A stretch of 64,000 nucleotides of DNA from Actinomycetospora straminea (GTDB taxonomy: Bacteria; Actinomycetota; Actinomycetes; Mycobacteriales; Pseudonocardiaceae). The stretch is taken from positions 1-64,000 of the forward strand of contig NZ_JAQZAN010000018.1 in NCBI RefSeq assembly GCF_028737255.1, written 5' to 3'. Below the pieces are notes generated by a model. That model was not told the DNA's origin. It saw only the letters and a program-made list of their open reading frames with translations, and made no database searches. The position numbers were made by a program, and so were the translations under genes. Positions 1 to 11,426 of this stretch are shown piece by piece (positions within the stretch are counted from its first letter, which is position 1; each line of letters begins with the position of its first letter).

Positions 1-55
1 GACCGGGGCGAGCGCAGCGACGGGGGACTGGACCGGGGCGAGCGCAGCGACGGGG
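1..55. repeat. 25-nt tandem direct repeat
   Basis: Positions 1-25 and 31-55 are identical, giving a 30-bp period with a 5-bp spacer. Each copy carries the string GAGCGCAGCGA. The second copy runs directly into the start region of the methyltransferase gene, so the last base of the repeat is the first base of a possible GTG start at 55. No promoter hexamers or strong ribosome binding site are visible. The repeat may continue to the left of the window. Confidence 0.8.
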
Positions 56-60
56 TGGCC

Positions 61-1515
61 ATGACCGACAGCTCCGTCCCGCCCGGCGGGCACCGCTCGG
101 GCCGCGGCCCCCGGCGCCAGGACAGCAGGAAGCGCCGCAGCGGGCCGCCGCGCGGACGCCAGGGCCCGGCGCGCCCGCCGTCGGGCGACCCGGCCCGCGA
201 GGCCGCCCTCGACACGCTGCGCGCGGTCCGCGAGGACGCCGCCTACGCCAACCTGACCCTCCCGAAGCTGCTGCGCGAGCGGCGCATCACCGGCCGCGAC
301 GCCGCGCTCGCCACCGACCTCGCGTACGGCGCCTGCCGCGCGCAGGGCCTGCTCGACACGGTGCTCACGGCCTGCTGCGACCGGCCGCTCGCCGACCTCG
401 ACGGGGTCGTCCTCGACGCCCTGCGCCTCGGCGCCCAGCAGCTGCTGCGCACGCGCATCCCCCCGCACGCGGCGGTGAGCGCGGTGGTCGAGCTGGTCCG
501 CGCGCGGGCGGGCTCGCGGCCGACCGGGTTCGTCAACGCGGTGCTGCGCCGGGTCGCCGAGCGCGACGAGGCCGCGTGGGTCGACCGCCTCGCCCCGCCC
601 GACGACCTGGGCCGGCTCGCGCTGGCCCACGCCCACCCGCGGTGGATCGCCGAGGTCTTCGCCCGGGCCCTCGGGGGCACCGAGGAGCTGGCGGCCGCCC
701 TCGCCGCCGACGACGCCCGCCCCGCCGTGCACCTCGCGGCCCGCCCCGGCGAGATCAGCGCCGAGGAGCTCGCGGCGATCACCGGCGGCGAGGAGTCGCC
801 GTACTCCCCGTACGGCGTGCTGCTCACCGAGGGCGGCGACCCGGGCGACCTCGCGCCGGTCCGCGAGGGCCTCGCGGTGGTCCAGGACGAGGGGAGCCAG
901 CTCGTCGCGCTCGTCGCCGCCCGCGCGCCGGTCGAGGGCAGCGACACCCGCTGGCTGGACCTGTGCGCCGGGCCGGGCGGCAAGGCCGTGATGCTCGGGG
1001 CGCTGGCCGTGATCGAGGGCGCCACGCTCGACGCCGTGGACCGCGCGCCGCACCGTGCCCGGCTCGTCGAGCAGGCCACCGAGGGCCTCGGCGTGCGGGT
1101 GCACACCGGCGACGCCCGCGAGGTCGCGCTGCCCGAGGAGGCCTACGACCGCGTGCTCGTCGACGCGCCCTGCACCGGGCTCGGGGCGCTGCGCCGCCGC
1201 CCCGAGGCGCGCTGGCGGCGGCAGCCCGAGGACGTCGCCGAGCTGACCGAGCTCCAGCGCAGCCTGTTGCGCGCCGCCCTCGGGCACACGCGGCCCGGCG
1301 GCGTCGTCACGTACGCGACCTGCTCCCCGCACCCCGAGGAGACCACGGCCGTCGTCACCGCCGTCGCCGAGGAGACCGGCGCCGAGCTGCTCGACACCCC
1401 GGCGCTGCTGCCGGAGGTGCCCGACACCGTCGCCGTCGACGGCCCCGGCGTCCAGCTCTGGCCCCACCGCCACGGCACCGACGCGATGTACGCCGCCGTG
1501 CTCCGGAAGCGCTGA
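61..1515 (+). CDS. rsmB: 16S rRNA m5C967 methyltransferase RsmB (Fmu/Sun family)
   Basis: This enzyme transfers a methyl group from SAM to a cytosine of 16S rRNA. After a basic, proline-rich tail of about 45 residues, a NusB-like RNA-binding domain spans roughly residues 45-170 and a Rossmann methyltransferase domain follows. The SAM loop [10 protein letters not shown] begins near residue 300. The two family cysteines are present: the catalytic one in DAPCTG (about residue 371) and the release one in TCSP (about 421). ATG at 61 is chosen; an in-frame GTG two codons upstream (55) is equally possible because neither has a clear ribosome binding site. It is followed at 37 bp by rpe on the same strand, as in other actinobacteria. 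The family is certain; the exact target base is inferred from the family. Confidence 0.93.
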   Translation: MTDSSVPPGGHRSGRGPRRQDSRKRRSGPPRGRQGPARPPSGDPAREAALDTLRAVREDAAYANLTLPKLLRERRITGRDAALATDLAYGACRAQGLLDTVLTACCDRPLADLDGVVLDALRLGAQQLLRTRIPPHAAVSAVVELVRARAGSRPTGFVNAVLRRVAERDEAAWVDRLAPPDDLGRLALAHAHPRWIAEVFARALGGTEELAAALAADDARPAVHLAARPGEISAEELAAITGGEESPYSPYGVLLTEGGDPGDLAPVREGLAVVQDEGSQLVALVAARAPVEGSDTRWLDLCAGPGGKAVMLGALAVIEGATLDAVDRAPHRARLVEQATEGLGVRVHTGDAREVALPEEAYDRVLVDAPCTGLGALRRRPEARWRRQPEDVAELTELQRSLLRAALGHTRPGGVVTYATCSPHPEETTAVVTAVAEETGAELLDTPALLPEVPDTVAVDGPGVQLWPHRHGTDAMYAAVLRKR

Positions 1516-1552
1516 CCCCGCCCGGACCAACGACAGCGACGAGGCCACTACC

Positions 1553-2245
1553 ATGCGTCACGTGGCGCGTGCCCCGATGATCGCTCCGAGCATCCTGTCC
1601 GCGGACTTCGCGCGCCTGGCGGAGGAGGCGGCCGCGGTCCCGGGCGCGGACTGGCTGCACGTCGACGTCATGGACGGGCACTTCGTGCCGAACCTGACGC
1701 TCGGCCTGCCCGTCGTCGAGGCCCTGGAGCGGGCGACCGCGATCCCGCTCGACTGCCACCTCATGATCAACGACCCGGACCGCTGGGCGCCCGGCTACGC
1801 CGAGGCCGGCTCGCGCAACGTCACGGTGCACGCCGAGGCCGCCCACGACCCGCGCAAGGTCTCGCGCGACATCCGGGCGGCCGGGGCGCTCGCCGGGCTG
1901 TCGATCAAGCCGGGCACCCCGCTCGAGGACTGGATCGAGGTGCTGCGCGACTACGACACCCTGCTCGTCATGAGCGTCGAGCCCGGGTTCGGCGGGCAGA
2001 AGTTCATGCCCGAGGTGCTCGACAAGGTGCGCACCGCGCGGCGGCTCGTCGACACCGGGCACCTCAACGTGCTCGTCGAGATCGACGGCGGGATCAGCCG
2101 CGACACCGTCGAGCAGGCCGCGGAGGCGGGCGTCGACTGCTTCGTCGCCGGCTCCGCGGTGTACGGCGCCGACGACCCCGAGCAGGCGCTGGAGGCGCTG
2201 CGCGGGCAGGCCGCCCGGGCGTCCGCGCACCTGGCGGGGGGATGA
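1553..2245 (+). CDS. rpe: Ribulose-phosphate 3-epimerase
   Basis: Rpe interconverts ribulose 5-phosphate and xylulose 5-phosphate in the pentose phosphate pathway, in the cytoplasm. The 230-residue TIM barrel is full length. It opens with the signature [13 protein letters not shown], and the metal and catalytic motif [12 protein letters not shown] lies around residues 36-47. Later family motifs include [16 protein letters not shown] and the phosphate-binding end EIDGGI followed by [12 protein letters not shown] 1553 has a GAGG about 10 bases upstream; an internal ATG at 1577 would give the shorter N terminus seen in many homologs. Its substrate is the precursor used by the riboflavin genes directly downstream, and its partners tkt, tal and zwf are encoded at 39-46 kb. 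Confidence 0.96.
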   Translation: MRHVARAPMIAPSILSADFARLAEEAAAVPGADWLHVDVMDGHFVPNLTLGLPVVEALERATAIPLDCHLMINDPDRWAPGYAEAGSRNVTVHAEAAHDPRKVSRDIRAAGALAGLSIKPGTPLEDWIEVLRDYDTLLVMSVEPGFGGQKFMPEVLDKVRTARRLVDTGHLNVLVEIDGGISRDTVEQAAEAGVDCFVAGSAVYGADDPEQALEALRGQAARASAHLAGG

Positions 2246-2248
2246 GAG

Positions 2249-2273
2249 CGGCATCACCACCACGGTGATGCCG
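2249..2273 (+). terminator. 10-bp stem hairpin after rpe
   Basis: The arms CGGCATCACC and GGTGATGCCG pair perfectly around the 5-base loop ACCAC, starting four bases after the rpe stop codon. There is no T-run, which is usual for high-GC actinobacterial terminators. It lies in the 109-bp leader of ribE, so it could act as a terminator for rpe or as an attenuator for the riboflavin genes. No sequence here matches the conserved core of an FMN riboswitch. Confidence 0.55.
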
Positions 2274-2354
2274 GGGCAGCGCGTCGTGAGGATGATGGCG
2301 GGCGGGCGAGGGAGCCCGACCGGCGAGGACATCGGTGAGGACGAGGAGACCGCA

Positions 2355-5225
<2,871 letters not shown>

Positions 5226-5226
<1 letters not shown>

Positions 5227-6236
5227 TGGACGCCTACGAGCTGCTCTTCCGGCACGTCGCGACGCGGGTGCCCGCGGAGCTGACCCACCGCGTCGGCGTC
5301 ACCGCCCTGCGCGCCGCGACCCCGGTGCTTCCCGCGCCGGCCGGGGGCGCCGAGCCCGTCGAGGCTGTCCAGGCCATGGGCCTGCGCTTCGCCAACCCGC
5401 TGGGCGTCGCGGCCGGCTACGACAAGGACGCCGAGGGCGTGCGCGGCCTGGCGCGGCTGGGCTTCGGGGCGGTCGAGGTCGGCACCGTCACCGCGCGCCC
5501 GCAGCCGGGCAACCCGCGCCCGCGGTTGTTCCGCCTGCCCGCCGACCGGGCGCTGGTCAACCGCATGGGGTTCAACAACGCCGGCGCCGACGTCGTCGCG
5601 GCCCGGCTCGCGGCGCTGCGGCAGCGGGGCGCGGGCACCGTGGTCGGCGTCAACATCGGGCGTTCCAAGACCGCGTCCGACGCCGTCGCCGACTACCGGT
5701 ACTCGGCGCGGGCGCTGGGCCCGCACGCCGACTACGTGGTGGTCAACGTCAGCTCGCCGAACACGCCGGGGCTGCGCGACCTGCAGGGCGTCGACGCGCT
5801 CGAGCCGCTGCTCGCGGCGGTGCGCGACGAGGTGGGCGCGACCCCGCTGCTCGTGAAGATCACCGCCGACCTGGACGGCGCGGGCGTCGACGCCGTCGCC
5901 GACCTGGCCCTCGCGCAGGGGCTCGACGGGATCGTCGCCACCAACACGACGATCGCGCGCGCGGACCTGCGCTCGCGGCCCGCCGACGTCGAGGCCGCCG
6001 GTGCGGGCGGGCTCTCCGGCGCGCCGCTCGTGGGGCCCGCGCGGGCGGTGCTGGCGCGGCTGCGGGCGCGCGTGGGGGAGCGGTTGACGCTGGTCTCGGT
6101 CGGCGGGATCGACTCGGGCGAGGAGGCCCGCGCCCGCCTCGACGCCGGCGCGACGCTCGTGCAGGCCTACACCGGCTTCGTCTACGGCGGCCCCGCCTGG
6201 CCCCGCCGGGTGCTCCGGGAGCTCGCCGCCACGTGA
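5226..6236 (+). CDS. pyrD: Dihydroorotate dehydrogenase (quinone), class 2
   Basis: PyrD oxidises dihydroorotate to orotate in pyrimidine synthesis, using FMN and passing electrons to membrane quinone. The 336-residue protein has the class 2 N-terminal helix region expected to touch the membrane (residues 1-40). FMN-binding elements include GVAAGYDKD and [10 protein letters not shown]. The catalytic base is the serine in [11 protein letters not shown], which separates class 2 from class 1 (cysteine), and phosphate-binding GGI and YTGFVYGGP lie near the end. ATG 5226 overlaps the previous stop by one base. Because it depends on FMN, its coupling to riboflavin genes is functionally sensible. 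Confidence 0.95.
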
Positions 6237-6243
6237 GTGATTC

Positions 6244-6261
6244 TCCCGGCCCTGGCCGGGA
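6244..6261. terminator. Short hairpin between pyrD and the HAD gene
   Basis: TCCCGGC and GCCGGGA pair perfectly around the loop CCTG, eight bases after the pyrD stop. The sequence before it (GTGAGTGATTCTCC) resembles the left arm of the large palindrome at 6972-7013. It leaves little room for a ribosome binding site for the next gene, so it may be a terminator for pyrD or part of a dispersed repeat. Confidence 0.45.
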
Positions 6262-6272
6262 ATTCCGCTCCC

Positions 6273-6965
6273 ATGACTGCACCCGCCCGGAGGCCCCAGG
6301 TCGTCCTGTTCGACCTGTTCGAGACGTGCCTGCAGCTCGAGGGCCTGCGGCCCCGGATCGAGGCGCTGGGGCGGCCCGGCCACGAGCTGGAGCTCTTCTT
6401 CGCGCGGCTGCTGCACCAGGGCATGGCGATGACCCTCGCGGGCGAGGCGCCGCCGTTCGCGACCGTCGCCGCCGACATGCTGCGCCGCACCTGCGGGCGC
6501 GACCTCACCGACGACCAGGTCACCTCGGTGCTCGACGGCTTCCGCGAGCTGCCCGTGCACCCCGACGTCGCGCCGGCCCTGCAACGCCTCGCCGAGGCCG
6601 GGGTGCCCGCCTACGGGTTCACGCACGGCTCGGCGGAGGTCGCGGGCGCGGCGCTGGAGGCCGGCGGCGTGCGCTCCATGTTGAGCGACGTCATGTCGTG
6701 CGCCGAGCTGAAGATGTTCAAGCCGCCGCCCGCGGTCTACCACTGGGCGTGCGACCGGATCGCCACCCCGCCCGCGCGCACCGCGCTCGTGGCCGTGCAC
6801 TCGTGGGACGTGCACGGCGCGGTGTCGGCCGGCCTGGTCGGCGGGTACTGCGAGCGCCTCGAGGGCCGGATCCCCGACGCCGTCGCGCGCCCCCACGTCA
6901 CCGCCCCGGCGCTCGACGACGTGGTCGAGGGCCTGCTCGCCCTGCCCGAGGAGCCGACGCCCTGA
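6273..6965 (+). CDS. HAD hydrolase, 2-haloacid dehalogenase type II-like
   Basis: A 230-residue haloacid dehalogenase superfamily protein. The nucleophile motif is FDLFETC with Asp14. A helical cap follows, then a THGS-type motif II (about residue 115), a lysine-containing motif III in LKMFKPPPAVYH, and HSWDVHGA, which matches the WDxxGA signature of type II L-2-haloacid dehalogenases. This suggests hydrolysis of a small carbon-halogen or phosphate substrate; the true substrate is unknown. ATG 6273 is preferred because homologs start just before the nucleophile strand; an upstream in-frame GTG at 6237 would run through the hairpin at 6244-6261. It is a single gene bracketed by hairpins on both sides. 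Confidence 0.75.
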   Translation: MTAPARRPQVVLFDLFETCLQLEGLRPRIEALGRPGHELELFFARLLHQGMAMTLAGEAPPFATVAADMLRRTCGRDLTDDQVTSVLDGFRELPVHPDVAPALQRLAEAGVPAYGFTHGSAEVAGAALEAGGVRSMLSDVMSCAELKMFKPPPAVYHWACDRIATPPARTALVAVHSWDVHGAVSAGLVGGYCERLEGRIPDAVARPHVTAPALDDVVEGLLALPEEPTP

Positions 6966-6971
6966 CCCCGA

Positions 6972-7013
6972 CGTGCGTGATCTCCTGAGCGATGGCTCAG
7001 AAGATCACGCACG
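6972..7013. repeat. 42-bp extragenic palindrome
   Basis: CGTGCGTGATCT (6972-6983) pairs with AGATCACGCACG (7002-7013). After one mismatch, CTGAGC (6985-6990) pairs with GCTCAG (6995-7000) around the loop GATG, so 18 of 19 positions per arm pair. It starts seven bases after the stop of the HAD gene. No T-run follows. It would terminate transcription as RNA, but the near-perfect symmetry also fits a mobile or REP-like element. An ATG in the loop opens a frame into the next gene, but that start is rejected. Confidence 0.8.
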
Positions 7014-7129
7014 ACCCTCACCGGGCGGTGACGGGGGACGCGGGCAGACTGGTCACCGCAGGACCGGATCCCCCCCCGCTCCACCACCAGCTCCCCCCAC
7101 CAGCTCCCCCCACCCAGACGGAGGCCTCG

Positions 7130-7567
7130 GTGCCCACCACCACCGGACCCGACCGCCGCACGGTCCTCTGCGGGATCGCGGCCGTCCTCGCGGCACCCGG
7201 CGCGCTCGCCGCGTGCTCGTCGTCGCCGGGCGAGTTCCAGCCGGGCGCCACCACCACGCCCGCCCCGGGCGGCGGCGCCACCGGCACCCCGCTCGCGGAC
7301 ATCCCCGTCGGCGGCGGGCGGATCGTCACGCGCGGGGAGCAGTCGATCCTGCTGGTGCAGCCGAGCCCCGGGCAGGTCACGGCGTTCGACGCCTCCTGCC
7401 CGCACCAGGGCACGACGGTCGACCCGCCCCAGAACGGCGTCATCACCTGCCCGAACCACTTCAGCCAGTTCGACGCAGCCACCGGCGCGGTGCGCAAGGG
7501 CCCGGCCGACACCGGGCTGCCGCAGGTCCCGGTCCGCGTCGTCGACGGCACGGTGCAGGTGATCTGA
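7130..7567 (+). CDS. Tat-exported lipoprotein with Rieske [2Fe-2S] domain
   Basis: A 145-residue electron-transfer protein, probably anchored outside the cytoplasmic membrane. The N terminus has a twin-arginine motif (DRRTVL, Arg9-Arg10), a hydrophobic stretch and a lipobox LAAC with Cys29 as the lipidated residue. A Ser/Pro/Gly-rich linker follows. The Rieske ligands are Cys90-x-His92 in CPHQG and Cys107-x2-His110 in CPNHF. GTG 7130 is chosen because GACGGAGG lies upstream at the right distance and because this start puts the twin arginine near the N terminus. No partner oxidoreductase is adjacent. The SNF2 gene follows directly, with its ribosome binding site inside this gene's end. Confidence 0.87.
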   Translation: MPTTTGPDRRTVLCGIAAVLAAPGALAACSSSPGEFQPGATTTPAPGGGATGTPLADIPVGGGRIVTRGEQSILLVQPSPGQVTAFDASCPHQGTTVDPPQNGVITCPNHFSQFDAATGAVRKGPADTGLPQVPVRVVDGTVQVI

Positions 7568-7569
7568 GC

Positions 7570-10500
7570 CTGCTCGCGCTCCACGCCCTCTGGTCGCCCG
7601 GGCGCGGCGTCTGCCTGTGGGCCGAGGACACCGACCTCCCGGCCCGCAGCACCAGCCGCGCCCGCCGCGGCGCGCGCCCGCACCCGTTCGCGGTGCCGGC
7701 CGACCGGCTCGCGGCGGTGTGGGACACGACCACCGCGACGCTCGGTGTCGCGGTGCTCGCGCTGCCGTCGGACGCCGACGCCCCGCGGGACTCCGACGAC
7801 CTCGACCGCGAGGAGACCGGCCCCGACCCCGGCCCCCCGGTGCTCGCGGACTGGAGCGTCCCGGTCCTCGAGCTCCCGCCCGGGGCCGGGCCACCGGTAC
7901 CACCGGAAGGGACGCGGGCCAGTCCCTCGGTCGCCGCGCTGCGGGCCGTCGACGCGCTCGCCGCGGACCTGGTCACCCGGGGCCGCCTGCTCCCGGCGCC
8001 CGACGAGGAGGACGGCGCAGCAGGCCCCCGCCTGGTCTGGCGTCCGGTCCTCCAGGGCCCCGACCTCGTCGCCGCCGACACCCTCGCCGCCGCCCTGCCG
8101 CCGGTGTGCCGCTGCGAGCAGGTGCCGGGGGAGGAGCCGGCGAGCGCCGCGGCGGTGGTCGAGGCGGCGCTGGGGGCGGCCGTCGACGCCCGCGCCCGCG
8201 CCCGGGTCACCGGCACCGACGAGCTCGCGACCGCCCCGGACTGGGCGCACGCCCTCGGCGACGAGCCGGTGCTCGGCGACCCCGCCCCGCCCGACGGGCT
8301 CGTCGCCGGCCTGCGGCGATGGGCCGTCGTCGGCGCCCCCCACGCCGGGCCCGCGCGGGCCTCATTCCGGCTCGACGAGGTGGTCGCCGACGAGTTCCAC
8401 CACGCCCTCGACGACCCCGAGCCCCTGTTCCGGCTGACCTTCGCCCTGCAGTCCGCCCAGGACCCGAGCCTGACCGTCGACGCCGACACCGTCTGGCGCG
8501 ACCCGACGGCCCTGCGGCGCTGGCTCGACGACCCGGCCGAGGTGCTGCTCGGCGAGCTCGGCCGCGCCGCCCGCGTCTACCCCGAGCTCGGCGACGCGCT
8601 GCGCGTCCCGCGCCCGGGCGGCATGGACCTCGACCTGGCCGGCGCGCACCACTTCCTCGCCCACGTCGCCGCCGACCTCGACCGCGCCGGCTTCGGCGTC
8701 CTGCTGCCCGCGGGCTGGCGCGCCGGCCCCGCCCGCCTCGGGCTCGCCGCGGCCGGCGGGCACACCGAGCGTCCCGACGGCGTCGTCGACACCGGCGCCA
8801 AGATCGGCAAGGACGACCTCGTCGACTTCTCCTGGCGGCTCGCCGTGGACGGCGAGGAGCTCTCGAACGCGGAGATGGACGCGCTCGTGCGCGCCAAGGC
8901 CCCGCTCGTGCGCCTGCGGGGGCGCTGGGTGGCCCTCGACCCCGACCGCCTGCGCGACGGCCTCGCCTTCCTCGCCGAACGGCGCGACCGCCCGACCGTC
9001 GGCGACGTGCTCCACCTCGCGGTCACGCACCCCGACGACGTCCCGGCGCCCCTGCCCGTGGAGTCCCTGCGCCTCGACGGCGAGCTCGGCGACCTCCTCG
9101 CCGGCGGCACCACGCTCGAGCCCCTCGACACCCCGCCCGGCGTCCGCGCGACGCTGCGGCCCTACCAGCGACGCGGGCTGTCGTGGCTCGCGTTCCTCGC
9201 GCGGCTGCGGCTCGGCGGGGTGCTCGCCGACGACATGGGGCTCGGCAAGACGCTGCAGGTCCTCGCGCTGGAGTCCCACGAGCGGGACGGCACCGACCGT
9301 GCCGACGACCGCGGCCCGACCCTGTTCGTCTGCCCCACCTCGGTGGTCTCGACCTGGCGTCGCGAGGCCGAGCGGTTCGTCCCGGAGCTGCGCGTCGCGG
9401 TCCACCACGGCGCCGGGCGCGCCCACCCCCACGAGGCGGCCGACGGCGCCGACCTCGTCGTCACCTCCTACGGCACGCTCGTGCGCGACACCGACGCCTT
9501 CGCCGACCTCGCCTGGCGCCGGGTGGTGCTCGACGAGGCGCAGATGGTGAAGAACAACCGGTCGCGCGGCGCGAAGGCCGTCCGGCGCCTCGACGCCGAG
9601 CACCGCCTCGCGCTCACCGGGACGCCGGTGGAGAACCGCCTCGCCGAGCTGTGGTCGATCATGGACGCGGTCAACCCCGGCATGCTCGGCAGCGTGAGCG
9701 CCTTCCGCGAGCGCTACGCCGTCCCCGTCGAGCGCCACGGCCGCGTCGACGTCGCCGAGGACCTGCGCCGGCGCACCCGCCCGTTCCTGCTGCGCCGGCT
9801 CAAGACCGACCCGACGGTCGTCGACGACCTCCCCGAGAAGATCGAGACCGTCGAGCGGTGCGGGCTGACCGCCGAGCAGGCGTCGCTCTACCGCGTCGTC
9901 GTCGACGAGATGCTGGACAAGCTGGACGACGTGGAGCCCGGCATCGAGCGGCGCGGCCGGGTCCTGGCGGCGATGACGAAGCTCAAGCAGGTCTGCGACC
10001 ACCCGGCGCTGCTGCTGCACGACGGGTCCCCGATCGGCCGGCGCTCGGGCAAGATCGCGCGGCTCGAGGAGATCCTCGGCGAGGTGCTCGCCGCCGGGGA
10101 CCGCGCGCTGCTGTTCACCCAGTTCGCAGCGTTCGGCGACATGCTGGCCCCGCACCTCGCGGCCCGCTTCGACACCGAGGTCGCGTGGCTGCACGGCGGG
10201 ATGTCGCGACGCGCGCGGGACACGATGGTCGAGCGGTTCCAGCGCGGGGACGGCCCCTCGCTCTTCCTGCTCTCGCTGCGCGCCGGCGGCACCGGGATCA
10301 CGCTGACCGCGGCCCAGCACGTCGTGCACCTCGACCGCTGGTGGAACCCGGCCGTCGAGGACCAGGCCACCGACCGCGCCTTCCGCATCGGCCAGAAGCG
10401 CACGGTCGGGGTCCGCAAGCTCGTCTGCGCGGGCACGCTGGAGGAGCGGATCGACGACCTCATCGCCGGCAAGCGCGAGCTCGCCGACCTCGCGGTCCGC

Positions 10501-10602
10501 GACGGCGAGGACTGGCTCACCGACCTGTCGACCGCGGAGCTCGCGCAGGTCCTCACCCTGGACGCCGAGCCGGAGGAGGTGGACGACGACGATGGTGCGT
10601 GA
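7570..10602 (+). CDS. SNF2/RAD54-family DEAD/H ATPase with N-terminal SNF2-associated domain
   Basis: A protein of about 1010 residues. The first 430 residues are a bacterial SNF2-associated N-terminal region starting with LHALWSPGRGVCLWAE. Next comes a DUF3670-type domain, then the two RecA lobes. Walker A is DDMGLGKT (about residue 554), the Walker B box is DEAQ (about 655), and motif VI is DRAFRIGQKR (about 935). These are double-stranded-DNA translocases; the bacterial role is unclear. No ATG, GTG or TTG lies between the previous stop and the conserved N terminus. CTG 7570 is the best start because AGGTGAT (7557-7563), fully complementary to the 16S 3' end, lies six bases upstream. The 3' end overlaps the SWIM gene by 11 bases. 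Confidence 0.92.
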   Translation: MLALHALWSPGRGVCLWAEDTDLPARSTSRARRGARPHPFAVPADRLAAVWDTTTATLGVAVLALPSDADAPRDSDDLDREETGPDPGPPVLADWSVPVLELPPGAGPPVPPEGTRASPSVAALRAVDALAADLVTRGRLLPAPDEEDGAAGPRLVWRPVLQGPDLVAADTLAAALPPVCRCEQVPGEEPASAAAVVEAALGAAVDARARARVTGTDELATAPDWAHALGDEPVLGDPAPPDGLVAGLRRWAVVGAPHAGPARASFRLDEVVADEFHHALDDPEPLFRLTFALQSAQDPSLTVDADTVWRDPTALRRWLDDPAEVLLGELGRAARVYPELGDALRVPRPGGMDLDLAGAHHFLAHVAADLDRAGFGVLLPAGWRAGPARLGLAAAGGHTERPDGVVDTGAKIGKDDLVDFSWRLAVDGEELSNAEMDALVRAKAPLVRLRGRWVALDPDRLRDGLAFLAERRDRPTVGDVLHLAVTHPDDVPAPLPVESLRLDGELGDLLAGGTTLEPLDTPPGVRATLRPYQRRGLSWLAFLARLRLGGVLADDMGLGKTLQVLALESHERDGTDRADDRGPTLFVCPTSVVSTWRREAERFVPELRVAVHHGAGRAHPHEAADGADLVVTSYGTLVRDTDAFADLAWRRVVLDEAQMVKNNRSRGAKAVRRLDAEHRLALTGTPVENRLAELWSIMDAVNPGMLGSVSAFRERYAVPVERHGRVDVAEDLRRRTRPFLLRRLKTDPTVVDDLPEKIETVERCGLTAEQASLYRVVVDEMLDKLDDVEPGIERRGRVLAAMTKLKQVCDHPALLLHDGSPIGRRSGKIARLEEILGEVLAAGDRALLFTQFAAFGDMLAPHLAARFDTEVAWLHGGMSRRARDTMVERFQRGDGPSLFLLSLRAGGTGITLTAAQHVVHLDRWWNPAVEDQATDRAFRIGQKRTVGVRKLVCAGTLEERIDDLIAGKRELADLAVRDGEDWLTDLSTAELAQVLTLDAEPEEVDDDDGA

Positions 10603-11416
10603 GACGCGCTCGGGTCCCCGGTTCTCGGAACGGTTCGAGGAGTTCGGCAAGCGCAAGCCCGTCGAGGACGGCATCGTCGCGCGCAGCCGCCGGGGCGCGA
10701 TCGGGGAGTCGTGGTGGTCGGGGCGCTTCCTCGCGGTCCTCACCCGCCTCGGCGTCGGCGGCCGGCTCGACCGCGGCAAGACCTACGCCCGCGCCGGGCA
10801 GGTGATCGACCTCGCCATCGAGCCCGGCGCCGTCACCGCGACCGTGCAGGGCAGCCGCGACGAGCCCTACCGCGCGCGGATCGGCCTGCGCGTGTTCGCC
10901 GACGAGGCCTGGGACGCCGTGCTCGACGCCCTCGCGGCCGACTCCTGGTACGCCGCGGCCCTGCTCGCCGGCGAGGTGCCCGACGACCTCGAGGACGTCC
11001 TCGCGCGCGTCGGGCTCTCGCTGTTCCCGCAGGGGTCGGGCGAGCTGCCGATGGACTGCTCGTGCCCGGACTGGTCGGTGCCGTGCAAGCACCTCGCCGC
11101 CGTCGCCTACCTCGCCGCGGAGGAGTTCGACGTCGACCCGTTCGCGCTGCTGCGCTGGCGGGGCCGCGACCGGGCGACCCTGCTCGCGGCCCTGCGCGAC
11201 CGCCGCGACGCCGGTGCGGGCAGTCCCACCGGGCTCGCGGACCTCCTCGACCGCTTCCACCGCCCCGCCGTGCCGATCCCCGACCCGCCCGGGTACGCGC
11301 GCGCCCCCGCGTCGGACGGCCTGCTCGACGAGCTGCCGCCGCTGGAGGTCGGGGGCGAGGACGTCCGCGAGGTGCTGCGCCCGCTCTACCGGCGGATGGC
11401 GGAACCACCGGCGTAG
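10592..11416 (+). CDS. SWIM zinc-finger protein, partner of the SNF2 ATPase
   Basis: A 274-residue protein. The SWIM motif CxCx(n)CxH is in DCSCPDWSVPCKHLAAV near residue 155, a zinc fold known for nucleic acid or protein contacts. The N-terminal half is basic and has the sequence GRSYARxGxV-like pattern (GKTYARAGQVIDL) typical of these proteins. It starts inside the last codons of the SNF2 gene, so the two are translationally coupled. SNF2 ATPases of this type often lie next to SWIM proteins in bacteria, which suggests a two-component DNA-associated machine. No nuclease or methylase is adjacent, so a defence role is not supported by the window alone. Confidence 0.85.
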   Translation: MVRETRSGPRFSERFEEFGKRKPVEDGIVARSRRGAIGESWWSGRFLAVLTRLGVGGRLDRGKTYARAGQVIDLAIEPGAVTATVQGSRDEPYRARIGLRVFADEAWDAVLDALAADSWYAAALLAGEVPDDLEDVLARVGLSLFPQGSGELPMDCSCPDWSVPCKHLAAVAYLAAEEFDVDPFALLRWRGRDRATLLAALRDRRDAGAGSPTGLADLLDRFHRPAVPIPDPPGYARAPASDGLLDELPPLEVGGEDVREVLRPLYRRMAEPPA

Positions 11417-11426
11417 GTTCAGCTCC

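Noticed and set aside
2246-2354. FMN riboswitch before ribE
   Set aside because: GGGGCAG and CCCGACCGGCG recall parts of the RFN element, but the conserved GGTGAAATTCC core is absent and the leader is short.
6992-7567. Rieske gene starting at ATG 6992 in the palindrome loop
   Set aside because: The extra 46 residues are low-complexity proline-rich sequence, the twin-arginine signal would be internal, and GTG 7130 has a good ribosome binding site.
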